Source: Acinetobacter piscicola
GTDB taxonomy: Bacteria; Pseudomonadota; Gammaproteobacteria; Pseudomonadales; Moraxellaceae
Reading direction: 5' to 3'
DNA length: 55,543 nucleotides
Assembly (NCBI RefSeq): GCF_002233755.1
Contig: NZ_NIFO01000026.1
Coordinates: 1 to 55,543, forward strand
In this document: in pieces, positions 1 through 9,409 of the stretch
How positions within the stretch are numbered: position 1 is the stretch's first letter
Layout: each line of letters starts with the position of its first letter
Notes under the pieces: model-generated
Told to the model about the DNA's origin: nothing
The model's input: only the letters and a program-made list of their open reading frames with translations
Database searches by the model: none
Position numbers and translations under genes: made by a program

Positions 1-278
1 AGGCACAGCAGAGTCTTACCATTTACAGTCAGATGCAAGAACTAAACTTCGGTTCGGTTTACTTTTCTTTCGGGATGAGTGGCACTGCCACGCAAGGGTA
101 AAACCTGAGCTGTGATTAAAGCAGCGCAAGAGTCGCCAACTCGACAGATACTATCAAGTACCGAATATATTGCAAAAACAGTATATTGCAGATCTTGCGG
201 AATATATTCCTCATACCTCGAACAATGCGACTGACGTTTCCGCGTATCATATAGTTGGTAACTTATCCCGAACTCAGG
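1..278 (-). repeat. MITE-like non-coding repeat, copy A (cut by window edge)
   Basis: This stretch is closely similar to the reverse complement of 44818-45145. A long shared block lies at about 69-145, and another covers about 225-260. It ends in TTATCCCGAACT (263-274) followed by CAGG, immediately next to the tagX stop codon. The far end lies outside the window. It has no open frame of useful length. Compared with copy B it lacks a roughly 26-bp stretch carrying the palindrome GAGGTAATACCTC. The family is not one I can name. Because it has AGTTCGGGATAA ends and no coding capacity, I call it MITE-like. Confidence 0.75.
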
Positions 279-1256
279 TTAATTTAAATCAAGATCATTT
301 ACGATAAGTCCTTGTGCTTCTGCAATTAGGCGTTCTGCTGATTCTCGATTTTTTCTTAAACCAGGCATACGAAACTCAGTATGACCATAATCATGAATTC
401 TTGTCCAACGACCACCCCACGTTAAACCTACCGATTCAGCAACAACACCGTAAAGTTGATAACCTTTCCAAGCCCATGGATCACGTTCAGAAATGACAAC
501 TTTTCCATCTTTTTTAAAGGCAATATCTGCGGCTAATCCAAATTGATGATAACTTTGATAAGCCTTAGCTAAAGTCGTTGCTGTATTACCAGATAACCGC
601 GTTTGGCGTTCAGGACTACGATAACCCTCTAAAAGTACCATTTCATAGCCATGTTGTTCTTTCATAATTTTAAAGACCATAAGTAAGCGTTGTTTATAGC
701 TAGGGTGCATTTTGTTCCATTTACGATCAACCATTGCAGTATTAAAACTACTTCGCTGATCTCCAAATTCTTCATAATCAATACTTGACGGATTTATAGT
801 TGAAAATTGATGATTTTGATTAGAATCTTCTTTTTCTAATATTTGCGCTTGAACAATTGCTGCATTAATTAGGCTGTCTTCTACCGCAGGTGGTGGGCTT
901 AAAACTTCTCCATTTAACAAAGCATAAATTTGTGGATCAGTTTTTCTTAGATATTCTGCTTCGATTTGTGTAGGATCGATTGGACGTGTAAATGCAAAAA
1001 CTAAAATACTTGAAAGTAAAAAAAAACCTGCAATTAAAATCCACCATTGTTGTAAATGCCAATGGGTCTGAGTTTGTTTAGAAGAAGCAGCTTGATTCAT
1101 TTGCTCCGCAAAGTTTCGCGCAGAAGCAAATTTCTTTTTCCCTTGAGGCAATAATATTCTAAAGTAAGTTAATGTTTTATTTCTAAGTTCGTAAGACATC
1201 AAAAAAATTAAACAAAGCGCCAATAAAATAAAACATAAAATGACAAAAAAAATCAT
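279..1256 (-). CDS. tagX: TagX-type M15 L,D-endopeptidase of the T6SS
   Basis: This is a membrane-anchored peptidoglycan peptidase of the M15/VanY type, last gene of the left T6SS operon. Two hydrophobic segments lie near residues 2-20 and 71-90. The catalytic domain covers about 175-300. The zinc-site pattern is visible: H237 and D244 in the SYHQFGLAAD stretch and H292 in GHTEF. TagX of Acinetobacter is reported to cut peptidoglycan cross-links so the secretion machine can cross the wall. The role here is inferred from family and position. The start codon overlaps the stop of the upstream gene by ATGA, so translation is probably coupled. The stop codon directly touches repeat copy A. Confidence 0.88.
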   Translation of the reverse strand: MIFFVILCFILLALCLIFLMSYELRNKTLTYFRILLPQGKKKFASARNFAEQMNQAASSKQTQTHWHLQQWWILIAGFFLLSSILVFAFTRPIDPTQIEAEYLRKTDPQIYALLNGEVLSPPPAVEDSLINAAIVQAQILEKEDSNQNHQFSTINPSSIDYEEFGDQRSSFNTAMVDRKWNKMHPSYKQRLLMVFKIMKEQHGYEMVLLEGYRSPERQTRLSGNTATTLAKAYQSYHQFGLAADIAFKKDGKVVISERDPWAWKGYQLYGVVAESVGLTWGGRWTRIHDYGHTEFRMPGLRKNRESAERLIAEAQGLIVNDLDLN

Positions 1257-1843
1257 GGTTTATTTTCTATTTGCCGACGATCAATTGAAACTTTAACAGA
1301 ACCTATAGGGCTTACTTCTTCGATCTCTTTGCTGGTAGTATTTATTTGTTTTTCTTCAGTCTTTAGTGCGGGTATTTTCTTTATTTTTGGTTCAGTAGCT
1401 TTCTCTTTTGTAATTGGTTTGGCGAGAGGAGGTTGAATTACTGTTAGGTTTTTCTTTTCAGATCCATTAAATTGCTCGAATGGAGATGTTTTGTTCAAAT
1501 TTTTAGTTTCTATTTTATTATTTCCATGTTTAAAAATATCTTTTAAGTCCTTTTCATTGACATGCTGTTTATAGGCACTGGAATCCTCTTCTTCCTCATT
1601 ATGTCCATGATTGGACTCAGATGGTAAAACATTCAGCTTTTCAAATTCATTTTGCTGAAGTGTTTCGGATGTATTATTTTCCATTTTAATAAATTGATTT
1701 GTATTGAATAATATTAAAAATAAAATTGAAGAAATAATGAAACCAATAAATAAACCAAGTAGAAAAACAATTGATTTACTAAAGTTTTTTTTAGTGGGTT
1801 TATTTTGCAATATACGGATCGAGTTTTGTTTTTCTTGAGTCAT
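1253..1843 (-). CDS. T6SS-operon single-pass membrane protein, unknown function
   Basis: The protein has 196 aa. A basic N-terminus (residues 1-24) is followed by one strong membrane segment (about 25-48). After that comes a long polar tail rich in Glu, Lys, Asn and Thr, with no recognisable domain, so it is a probable type II membrane protein with a disordered periplasmic tail. It sits between tssL and tagX, 12 bp after tssL and overlapping tagX by 4 bp. This placement ties it to the T6SS membrane or wall-crossing step. I do not recognise a characterised family. The composition is that of a linker or scaffold rather than an enzyme. Confidence 0.7.
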   Translation of the reverse strand: MTQEKQNSIRILQNKPTKKNFSKSIVFLLGLFIGFIISSILFLILFNTNQFIKMENNTSETLQQNEFEKLNVLPSESNHGHNEEEEDSSAYKQHVNEKDLKDIFKHGNNKIETKNLNKTSPFEQFNGSEKKNLTVIQPPLAKPITKEKATEPKIKKIPALKTEEKQINTTSKEIEEVSPIGSVKVSIDRRQIENKP

Positions 1844-1855
1844 AGTTTTACCTGA

Positions 1856-2656
1856 TTAAGGCAAGTGAATTGTAATATGAGCCTGTTCGGCTGGTGTAGA
1901 AATTACATTTTTAAATTTTATTAAAGCTGAGTTCTGATCTTTATCCAGTAATATTTTTAAACCTGAAAATGTGAGTAAAGCAAAAAGTAGTAAGAAGAAT
2001 AAAATCCAAACAAAAGGTAATTCTTTATGAATGATATTTTTAATTTGATCAGGTAAAGCTGAAAATGGTGAAAAAGCCGTTTTCTTTCCTTTTAAGAAAT
2101 CTATTTCATCACCAACACGTGCGGCGAGATGGTTTAAACTTTCAATAGATTCAATGCGATACTTTCCCTGAAACCCAAGTAATAAACAGTAATGATAAAC
2201 CTCTAAAGAAGCCAAACGCTCTTTGCCATGACTACGTATTTTTTCTAAAAATTCAAAAAAACGGTAGCCTGCTAACTGAGAACCAAAAATACTTAATTGC
2301 AATGGACTAATTAACCATTGATTTTGAAGATTAAAAAATGAAGAATCTTGCTGCGTAACGATGGTTTCATCTAATAAAGCACAATATGCATATTTTGCAT
2401 CATGTATATCTTCAGCAGAAAATTGAAGCTTTTTTGCTTGATTCTCAAAGCGATTTAATAAATCTAAAATCTTTTCTTTAAAACCTTCAGTATTTTCTGG
2501 AACATATTGGTTTCTTAATAAAAAGACAATATAGAAACCATCATGTAAAAGATCGACTAGATTCGTGGTTTGGTTTACTTTAGATTGTTGTAGTAGAGAA
2601 CCTATACCAATTTGTCCATCATCAAACAGTGAAGGAGCGATATTATTTTGACTCAT
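1856..2656 (-). CDS. tssL: TssL (DotU/IcmH family) T6SS membrane-complex protein
   Basis: TssL partners TssM in the inner-membrane complex that docks the baseplate. The N-terminal two thirds are the cytoplasmic helical DotU domain, including the family stretch with DAKYAYCALLDE near residues 85-98. One transmembrane helix lies near the C-terminus (about 215-237), followed by about 30 periplasmic residues. There is no C-terminal OmpA/peptidoglycan-binding extension. Wall anchoring must therefore come from another protein, and the separate OmpA-type TagN of the right arm is the obvious candidate. It lies 17 bp downstream of tssK in the same operon. Confidence 0.93.
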   Translation of the reverse strand: MSQNNIAPSLFDDGQIGIGSLLQQSKVNQTTNLVDLLHDGFYIVFLLRNQYVPENTEGFKEKILDLLNRFENQAKKLQFSAEDIHDAKYAYCALLDETIVTQQDSSFFNLQNQWLISPLQLSIFGSQLAGYRFFEFLEKIRSHGKERLASLEVYHYCLLLGFQGKYRIESIESLNHLAARVGDEIDFLKGKKTAFSPFSALPDQIKNIIHKELPFVWILFFLLLFALLTFSGLKILLDKDQNSALIKFKNVISTPAEQAHITIHLP

Positions 2657-2673
2657 TTTTATAATTCTCTATT

Positions 2674-4038
2674 TTAACCGTTCATTACAGCAATTAATTC
2701 AATACTGATATCTTGGAAACCCGCAGGGATATAAATACAAATCGTTTCTGAATCAAGCATACGTTGATACATTTCATGATGAGGCTCTATTTCAAAATAA
2801 TTCACACCTGAACGTACAGGAATTGCTGTAGGGATTTGTACCAAATGATGAATTGGAGTTGCTGGTAAAGCAGCTACAACCCGTTGTTCTACATCCACCG
2901 TATTACCAACTTTGAAACGAAGTGGGACGATTTGAATGAGTTCATGTGTTTGCATCATGCTACTTGAAACAGCGATATATAGACGAGTTTCCTTGGTAAT
3001 TTTGTCTGTTTCCAAACTTCCAACCCAATAAGACGGTCGAATTTCTTTAAGTGCGATGCTGATATAACGACTGGAAATAATGGTGTCTAATAACTCTCTG
3101 AGTATTTTATCAAGTTGAGTAAAACTGTTTTGAAGATTATGGTGTTGGTACCGTGGTAAATGTTCAACCTCATATGCAGTTGAAAATGTAAGTAAAGAAC
3201 CCGTTAAGCGTAACAGTTCAAAAAATAATTTTTCTGGATGGATTTGAGGGTTTTGTAATAAGTGATTCAATGTTGCATGCGCGGTATTGAGTGCATTGAC
3301 TAACCAAAAAGAAACAATGTCACCAGATCTAAATTCGATGAGTTTCTGTTCATTTTCACGATTATTTGATTGTATTGTTTTAATTTTTGCTCGAATAACA
3401 TTTAATGTTCGCTTTAAATTCGAGAGTAATGCTTCATTGGATTGGATGTGTAGGATTGGTGGAATAAATTTTGAATCAATTTCAAAATGACCAGAACTGA
3501 GTCGTCTAATTTTACCGATGTTTAAATATAGAAAACCATTCAAATCTTGGTTTGGATCGGCTTGAACATCGAATAGCTTAAATTCGGTATGACGTTTTAG
3601 AAGGGTAATTTCAGCAGGTGTTGCATCTGTATAAAGATCATGTATTTCATTGAGATAAGAGTGGTATCTAGCAGGTTGCTTATCTTGATCATCTGAAATA
3701 TTTTTCTTATTTGGCTGAACAATGGGTAATGCTAAATAAATCAGCATTTCACCACGTAAGTTTAATTCATCCAATAAAATAGGGTTGGGAAGCAAATCTT
3801 TCGCTGGTGCTTGATAGATTTCACCATCCTGCCAGATCATATCAATTTGTTCTAATGCTAAAATATGTGTACTCAGCTGAGTTTCATCAAAGCGTATACT
3901 TTTAATACCATATGGATAAGGAACAGTAGAACGAATTGTGTGATTCAAACGTTGTTCTTGATAGGTATCCTGTAATTGAAAGTGCTGAGGTCTTAAAAAC
4001 AAACCTTCACCCCAAAGAACTTTTTCTGCTTTAAACAT
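2674..4038 (-). CDS. tssK: TssK T6SS baseplate protein
   Basis: TssK trimers link the baseplate wedge (TssF/G) to the TssL/M membrane complex. The N-terminus has the family hallmark WGEGLFLRPQHFQ at residues 9-21, followed by the shell domain. The C-terminal part (about 320-454) corresponds to the head domain that contacts the membrane complex. The length of 454 aa is normal for the family. It is the third gene of the left operon, 6 bp after tssA, and the tight spacing suggests co-translation. No disruption is seen. Confidence 0.95.
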   Translation of the reverse strand: MFKAEKVLWGEGLFLRPQHFQLQDTYQEQRLNHTIRSTVPYPYGIKSIRFDETQLSTHILALEQIDMIWQDGEIYQAPAKDLLPNPILLDELNLRGEMLIYLALPIVQPNKKNISDDQDKQPARYHSYLNEIHDLYTDATPAEITLLKRHTEFKLFDVQADPNQDLNGFLYLNIGKIRRLSSGHFEIDSKFIPPILHIQSNEALLSNLKRTLNVIRAKIKTIQSNNRENEQKLIEFRSGDIVSFWLVNALNTAHATLNHLLQNPQIHPEKLFFELLRLTGSLLTFSTAYEVEHLPRYQHHNLQNSFTQLDKILRELLDTIISSRYISIALKEIRPSYWVGSLETDKITKETRLYIAVSSSMMQTHELIQIVPLRFKVGNTVDVEQRVVAALPATPIHHLVQIPTAIPVRSGVNYFEIEPHHEMYQRMLDSETICIYIPAGFQDISIELIAVMNG

Positions 4039-4044
4039 TAACGA

Positions 4045-5160
4045 TTACCATTCTGAAGATTCATTATTTTGATTTGTCCCTAATAACTCTTGGATAGAAT
4101 CAAGAGGGTTTTCATTTTTAATTACTTGAGCAAGCCATTCATGTAGTGGCATTTGGCTCCATTTAATGGTTTTTTGCAGCATATAACTTACAGGGCTATG
4201 TGGTTCATTACTTTGAAAATAATCGGCTATATCTTGTAAAACTTGCATCGCCTGTTCGCGATTTTGCAAATGATTTTGCGCTTGAGGTTGAAATGATTGA
4301 GTTTGAACGATGGCAGATGGAGTCGTACTAGAGTTTATGGGTAAAGTAGATTCTCGAGAGGACATTTCAGTTTCTGATGTATTCATCGTAGTAGAAAAAG
4401 AATCTGCTTTATAAATTCTTTTTAGACTCATTTGAATATCTTCAAGTTGAGAATCTATAGCTGCAAAACTAGGTGCTTCAAGTTCCATAAGCAAATCTAA
4501 AACTTGTTTAATAATGTTCCAGTGTCCAAGTATTTCTTGAAAATACTGATAATTTTGATATTGAAAACTACGAGATGTATTGAGTAAAGCCTGATTAAAT
4601 TGATCTAATTCTAAAGAAGCTTCAACATTTTCAGTATCTTCGGCTTGTTTACGTCGATTATTTTGTATATGTAAAAGTTTTTCATATTGTGCAAGAGAGT
4701 AGAAAGGTTGAATATTAATTAACGGCACATTCTTTATGAGTTTTGGGACTTGCGAGGTAAAACCTTGAAGCAAACCTAAGCGCTGATCAAGATCATCATC
4801 TTCAATTTCAGGATAAATTTTGAGCCAGAATTGTTCTAAAATTTTATGACATAGTTCAAGTCCTTTGATTAATCCTTCAAAACCATATAAATTTGACCAA
4901 GCTTCAGTTAACCACGTTAATAAACGAATATCTTTGGTTTTCGTAGTGAGTAATTGTACTGATTTTTCTGCAATAAATGACCAATCTGCTTGTTTATGTT
5001 CAGAAACCCAATCGCCCTGATCTAAAAGAGGATCATCATGTATTCTCGCTTTTTTAATTTCATGAAATTCTGTAGAAAATGATAAGTCTTTACCACATGG
5101 ATCGTTCTCTGAGATTGGTGCTAATAAAGCTTCTAAATTTATATCCATTTTTATGCTCAT
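4045..5160 (-). CDS. tssA: TssA (ImpA N-terminal domain) T6SS assembly/cap protein
   Basis: TssA primes and caps sheath-tube polymerisation. Residues 10-140 form the ImpA_N domain, with the usual GKDLSFSTEF stretch and the DW(V/S) segment. A Ser/Thr/Gln-rich linker (about 255-295) leads to a C-terminal helical region ending in a VSYMLQKTIKW-like segment. At 371 aa this is the shorter class of TssA. A second in-frame ATG lies four codons downstream, so the exact start is uncertain by 12 bp. It lies between clpV (9-bp gap) and tssK (6-bp gap). Confidence 0.9.
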   Translation of the reverse strand: MSIKMDINLEALLAPISENDPCGKDLSFSTEFHEIKKARIHDDPLLDQGDWVSEHKQADWSFIAEKSVQLLTTKTKDIRLLTWLTEAWSNLYGFEGLIKGLELCHKILEQFWLKIYPEIEDDDLDQRLGLLQGFTSQVPKLIKNVPLINIQPFYSLAQYEKLLHIQNNRRKQAEDTENVEASLELDQFNQALLNTSRSFQYQNYQYFQEILGHWNIIKQVLDLLMELEAPSFAAIDSQLEDIQMSLKRIYKADSFSTTMNTSETEMSSRESTLPINSSTTPSAIVQTQSFQPQAQNHLQNREQAMQVLQDIADYFQSNEPHSPVSYMLQKTIKWSQMPLHEWLAQVIKNENPLDSIQELLGTNQNNESSEW

Positions 5161-5169
5161 TGAAAATAT

Positions 5170-7860
5170 TTACGCTTCCACAGCTTTTGATTTCTTTGCT
5201 GTTTTTTTCTTTTCTTGCTTAGGTTGTGGATCTAAAAGATAAATAATCTGATCATCTTTGACATCTATATGAATGATTTTTGGTATGTTTTGTTCAGCTA
5301 AAGCGACTAATATTTCAGTAGCTAAGGCTGGTAGAACAGAGGCATTTAAAATATTGTCAATGTTGCGCGCACCACTATCGACTTCAATACAACGACTTAA
5401 TATGAGTTCAATTAAATCATCACTATATGTCACTTGAGTTCTATATTGATGTTTCAGACGAGCTATAATTTTTCTTAGTTTATGTTCAATAATTCGAACT
5501 AAAAGATCATCATGCAAAGGATAATAAGGCACGATTCTCATACGGCCAAGGAATGCTGGCTTAAACTGTTTATACAAACTTGGTTTGAGTTGTTCAATTA
5601 GTTGTTCCGCACTTGGCCATTCTTCAAGAGGTTGATTCATACAAGCCTGCATAATGGTTGTTGAACCAGTATTCGATGTGAGTAATATTGTTGTATTTTT
5701 AAAGTCGATGATGCGCCCTTCGCCATCTTCGAGCATACCTCGATCAAAAACTTGATAAAATAGCTCTTGTACATCACTGTGCGCTTTTTCAATTTCATCC
5801 AATAAAACAACACTATATGGGTTGCGTCGAATAGCCTCAGTTAAAACACCACCTTGCCCATAACCGACATAGCCTGGAGGCGCACCTTTGAGGGATGAAA
5901 CAGTATGTGCCTCTTGGTATTCAGACATATTAATCGTAATTAAATGAGATTCGCCTCCATAAAGTTCATTAGCAAGTGCAAGTGCTGTTTCTGTTTTACC
6001 AACACCGCTTGGACCGACCAACATAAATACCCCTTGCGGTTTATTTGGGTCTTCTAAACGCGCTTTTGCAGTTTTAATACCCTGCACCAATTGGTGTAAT
6101 GCATAATCTTGTCCCATTACTCGCTGTTCAAGTTCTTCTTTTAAACTTAAAATTTGTTTGATTTCATCATGAACCATTTTTCCCACAGGAATGCCAGTCC
6201 AGTCCGAAATAATTTCATTAATAATTTGCGTATTTACCCGTTCAAAAACTAAAGCCTCATGATTTTGCAGTGTAGATAACTGATTCCTAAGTTCGAGGAT
6301 TTCAGTTGTAATGGGCTGTTCGTTTGAGCTTACAAGGCTTTCGAGTGCTTGAATTTTATGTACTAAATCAAGTTCCATTTTCCACTGTTGTTCGGTTTTT
6401 TTAATCTCTTGATTCAGTGTTTCCAAAGATAAATTTAATTTTTGTAAACGATCTGTATGAATCGGATTGTATCGTTGTTCATTTTCTAAAATATTAAACT
6501 CTAAGCTTAAATTATGCTGCTGTGCTTTGAGTTGATCTAGTTTTACAGGCTGAGCATTTTGCGTGAGTGCTACCCGAGCAGCCGCAGTATCTAAAACACT
6601 AATGGCCTTATCTGGAAGTTGACGCCCACTAATATAACGATGCGAAGCGTGTACTGCTGTGATAATAGCCTCATCATCAATACGTAAATTAAAATGATTT
6701 GCCATGACTGGAATCATGGCACGAAGCATATCAATCGCAACTTCTTCAGTTGGCTCTTCTACTTTAACAACTTGAAAACGACGACTTAAGGCAGCATCTT
6801 TTTCAAAATATTGTTTATATTCTGCCCATGTTGTTGCTGCAATTGTACGTAATTCACCACGAGCAAGTGCTGGTTTTAACAGATTTGCAGCATCATTTTG
6901 TCCTGCTTGTCCACCTGCACCAATCATAGTATGTGCTTCATCTATAAAGAGAATAATCGGGTGAGATGCTTGTTGTACTTCCTGAATAACCTGTTTCAAG
7001 CGATTTTCAAATTCCCCTTTGACGCTTGCTCCAGCTTGTAACAATCCCATATCGAGAGAATGAATTTGCACATTTTTTAAAGCATCAGGCACCTGATTCT
7101 GTGAAATTTTTAATGCTAACCCTTCTACTACAGCTGTTTTCCCTACACCTGGCTCACCAGTCAAAATAGGATTGTTCTGACGACGTCGCATTAAAATATC
7201 GAGCATAAGACGAATTTCATATTCACGACCAATGACAGGATCAATTCCACCATTTTGTGCTTTTTGGGTGAGGTTGGTTGTAAATTGATCTAGAGCGAGC
7301 GTCTTTTGCTTGGATGTTATTGGGGATAATGCAGGATCTAAATCGCTTTTTTCTAAGCTTGCTTCAGTGGGATTATTTACTGGAATATTTTCAGAACTTT
7401 TAATACAAATATCTAGAAACTTATGCTTCATTGTATCAATTGGAAATAGGTCAAATAGATTTGATGCACGGATTGCAATTTGATAAAGATCTGAAGCTGT
7501 TAAAAGTGCAACAAGTAAATGACTACTTCTAATCATTGGATTTTTTTCAGCTGAAGCTAAAAGCCACGCTTGTTCAAGCAATTGAACAATTGATTTTGAA
7601 AAAATAGGTGTTCGGGTATTTCCTTTAGGTAACTTGGATATACATTCTAATAAATCTGAGAATAAAACATCTTTAGAAATATTATATTTATTAAGTAAAA
7701 TTTCAATATCATTGTTGGGCTGTTGTTCTAATAATTTAACGAAAAGATGCTCAACTTCTATTTCAAAATTGTGATGATTGACACATAAATTGGCAGATTG
7801 TTCTAAAGAAGTACGTGAATGAATCGATAGCTTTTTAATTAAAACCTTTAAATCTGTCAT
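5170..7860 (-). CDS. clpV: ClpV/TssH AAA+ ATPase, sheath recycling
   Basis: ClpV disassembles contracted TssB/TssC sheath for re-use. The protein has a Clp N-domain (about 1-150), AAA-1 with Walker A GEPGVGKT (about 235) and Walker B ILFIDEAH (about 303), and a coiled-coil middle domain (about 440-515). AAA-2 has GPSGVGKT (about 616) followed by LLDEIEKAH. I place the start at the ATG at 7860, because TGAGAG lies about 10 nt upstream and the protein then begins MTDLKVL. A TTG 33 bp further upstream would add an unsupported extension. This is the first gene of the left operon. A basic, Lys-rich tail ends the protein. Confidence 0.95.
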   Translation of the reverse strand: MTDLKVLIKKLSIHSRTSLEQSANLCVNHHNFEIEVEHLFVKLLEQQPNNDIEILLNKYNISKDVLFSDLLECISKLPKGNTRTPIFSKSIVQLLEQAWLLASAEKNPMIRSSHLLVALLTASDLYQIAIRASNLFDLFPIDTMKHKFLDICIKSSENIPVNNPTEASLEKSDLDPALSPITSKQKTLALDQFTTNLTQKAQNGGIDPVIGREYEIRLMLDILMRRRQNNPILTGEPGVGKTAVVEGLALKISQNQVPDALKNVQIHSLDMGLLQAGASVKGEFENRLKQVIQEVQQASHPIILFIDEAHTMIGAGGQAGQNDAANLLKPALARGELRTIAATTWAEYKQYFEKDAALSRRFQVVKVEEPTEEVAIDMLRAMIPVMANHFNLRIDDEAIITAVHASHRYISGRQLPDKAISVLDTAAARVALTQNAQPVKLDQLKAQQHNLSLEFNILENEQRYNPIHTDRLQKLNLSLETLNQEIKKTEQQWKMELDLVHKIQALESLVSSNEQPITTEILELRNQLSTLQNHEALVFERVNTQIINEIISDWTGIPVGKMVHDEIKQILSLKEELEQRVMGQDYALHQLVQGIKTAKARLEDPNKPQGVFMLVGPSGVGKTETALALANELYGGESHLITINMSEYQEAHTVSSLKGAPPGYVGYGQGGVLTEAIRRNPYSVVLLDEIEKAHSDVQELFYQVFDRGMLEDGEGRIIDFKNTTILLTSNTGSTTIMQACMNQPLEEWPSAEQLIEQLKPSLYKQFKPAFLGRMRIVPYYPLHDDLLVRIIEHKLRKIIARLKHQYRTQVTYSDDLIELILSRCIEVDSGARNIDNILNASVLPALATEILVALAEQNIPKIIHIDVKDDQIIYLLDPQPKQEKKKTAKKSKAVEA

Positions 7861-8220
7861 CTTTAAATCTCTCAGTAATAAGTGTTTAATCAAATATTGT
7901 TTAATATGTATTTTAAATTAGTATATTTAAATCAAATAGTTAAATGTTTTATTGAAATCCAGTCTAAATATTTTACATAAAAAAAAAGATTTGTGAAGTT
8001 TTGATTTTATTTAGTTTTTATAAATAAATGAAATATCCATAAAAATTAATAAATTATAATTAATTTAAAAAATCATGCTTGACATTATTTTAAATTTTTA
8101 GTCTCATTGTTAAAATTTTCTAAATTATAACAGTTAAGATTTTTGAAATTAAATTCTAATCTATCAAAAAAGCGTAGCTATATTCAGAAAAGTGAATCAA
8201 GAAAATATTGAGGTTGGATT
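7861..8220. promoter_or_regulatory. Divergent intergenic region between the two T6SS operons
   Basis: This 360-bp, very AT-rich region must hold the promoters of both T6SS arms. A consensus -35 hexamer TTGACA lies at 8079-8084 on the plus strand, but no convincing -10 sits 16-18 bp beyond it. A TATACT box on the minus strand lies near 7918-7923. No sigma-54 (GG-N10-GC) element was seen. A-tracts around 7980-7990 could favour H-NS-type silencing, which is inference. No gene is seen here. Confidence 0.4.
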
Positions 8221-8859
8221 TTGAAAAAGTTTATTTTGTGTGGTTTCGTTTTCGTAACATCTGTTACTAGTGTGATTGGTCATGCTGGAGATGAAATAAA
8301 GCTTAAAAAGTCGTGTTTAAAGGATTATCCAGAAATGGTTGGTGAGTCTAACCCTGAGCTTTTATCAATTTATTCACAGCTTTGTGATAAGAAAAATAAA
8401 GATAATAAGAACAGTATCCTTATTTTAGCAGCACAGAAATTTCAACAAATGGGTAAAAATAATAAAGCTATTCACATTGTGAGTTATTTAGAAACACAGA
8501 ATATTCAAAGTAATGAGCTTACAGATGTGAAATTTTTATCAGGTATTGGTTTGGCTTATGACGCATTAAACAAGATGAGAAATAACGAAATGCGTTATTT
8601 AGCAGAAGAGACAACGTATCCTGCGGCTAAAAACCTTTCAGAGGCAATCAAACATGCGGCTCCATCTAGTGTTTTGGTTGAAAAACAACAAGAAGTAAAT
8701 ACCAGTACCGTGAAGACCAGTAGACCAACACGATCCACTCGATCTGTTCGTCCTGCAAAATCAGTACGTAAAGCTGCTGCACCTATAAAATCTGTCACAC
8801 CAGTGAAATCTAAGCCTGTGGCGAGTTCAGCAAGTCAAAATCCATTTGGCAAGCTGTAA
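8221..8859 (+). CDS. AsaA-like periplasmic T6SS-associated protein
   Basis: The 212-aa protein has a Sec signal peptide (about 1-22, cleavage after a GHA-like site), then a helical, TPR-like region (about 50-130). A low-complexity tail (about 160-205) is rich in Arg, Lys, Ser, Pro and Val. The start is TTG at 8221, preceded by GAGG about 8 nt upstream. Acinetobacter T6SS loci carry the periplasmic protein AsaA at this first position, reported to affect assembly through TssM. The match here is by position, signal peptide and size, not by a motif I can verify. The basic tail might bind peptidoglycan or acidic surfaces, which is inference. Confidence 0.65.
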   Translation: MKKFILCGFVFVTSVTSVIGHAGDEIKLKKSCLKDYPEMVGESNPELLSIYSQLCDKKNKDNKNSILILAAQKFQQMGKNNKAIHIVSYLETQNIQSNELTDVKFLSGIGLAYDALNKMRNNEMRYLAEETTYPAAKNLSEAIKHAAPSSVLVEKQQEVNTSTVKTSRPTRSTRSVRPAKSVRKAAAPIKSVTPVKSKPVASSASQNPFGKL

Positions 8860-8899
8860 AGAATTAAAAAATTTTAATGATATTGGTGAGGGATGAGAA

Positions 8900-9409
8900 A
8901 TGTCTAAACGCGAAAGTGTACAAAAGAAATTACAACGAATCAGACCACCACGTGTTCAGCTTACCTATGATGTTGAAGTTGGCGATGGTAAAGAGGTTAA
9001 AGAATTACCCTTTGTTGTTGGGGTGTTAGGTGATTTTTCTGCAGCTTCTGAGTTAGAAAAAACAAAGCTGAAAGATAAAAAATTTATCAATGTAGACTTA
9101 GATAATATTGATGAAGTCATGGAGTCTTTATCTCCGCGAGCTGCATATCAAGTCGAAAATACGTTGACTGAAGACGGCGGTTATATGTCTGTTGATCTAA
9201 CATTCAAAGCAATGGATGATTTCAGACCAGAACACGTTGTACAGCAAATAGAGCCTTTGAAAAAGCTGGTTGAAGCACGTGAGCGTTTAACAGATTTAAG
9301 AAATAAAATTTCGAATAGTGAACGTTTAGAAGATTTGCTCGATGAAGTTTTACAAAATACAGATCAGATTCGTAAGTTAAGTGCTGAGGCGGGTTCTGAA
9401 AATGAGTAA
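8900..9409 (+). CDS. tssB: TssB (VipA) small sheath subunit
   Basis: TssB co-assembles with TssC into the contractile sheath. The 169-aa protein carries the family start (SVQKKLQRIRPPRVQLTYDV, residues 6-25), the central LPFVVGVLGDFS strand and the Phe/Arg-rich DFRPEHV segment (about 108-114). A strong GAGGG ribosome site lies about 8 nt before the ATG. It is 40 bp after the AsaA-like gene and overlaps tssC by 8 bp, so the two sheath genes are translationally coupled. Confidence 0.95.
   Translation: MSKRESVQKKLQRIRPPRVQLTYDVEVGDGKEVKELPFVVGVLGDFSAASELEKTKLKDKKFINVDLDNIDEVMESLSPRAAYQVENTLTEDGGYMSVDLTFKAMDDFRPEHVVQQIEPLKKLVEARERLTDLRNKISNSERLEDLLDEVLQNTDQIRKLSAEAGSENE

Noticed and set aside
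3287..3490. Plus-strand frame inside tssK
   Set aside because: Antisense shadow of a solid gene.
7861..7893. TTG start upstream of the ClpV ATG
   Set aside because: The ATG at 7860 has a good ribosome site and matches the family N-terminus.
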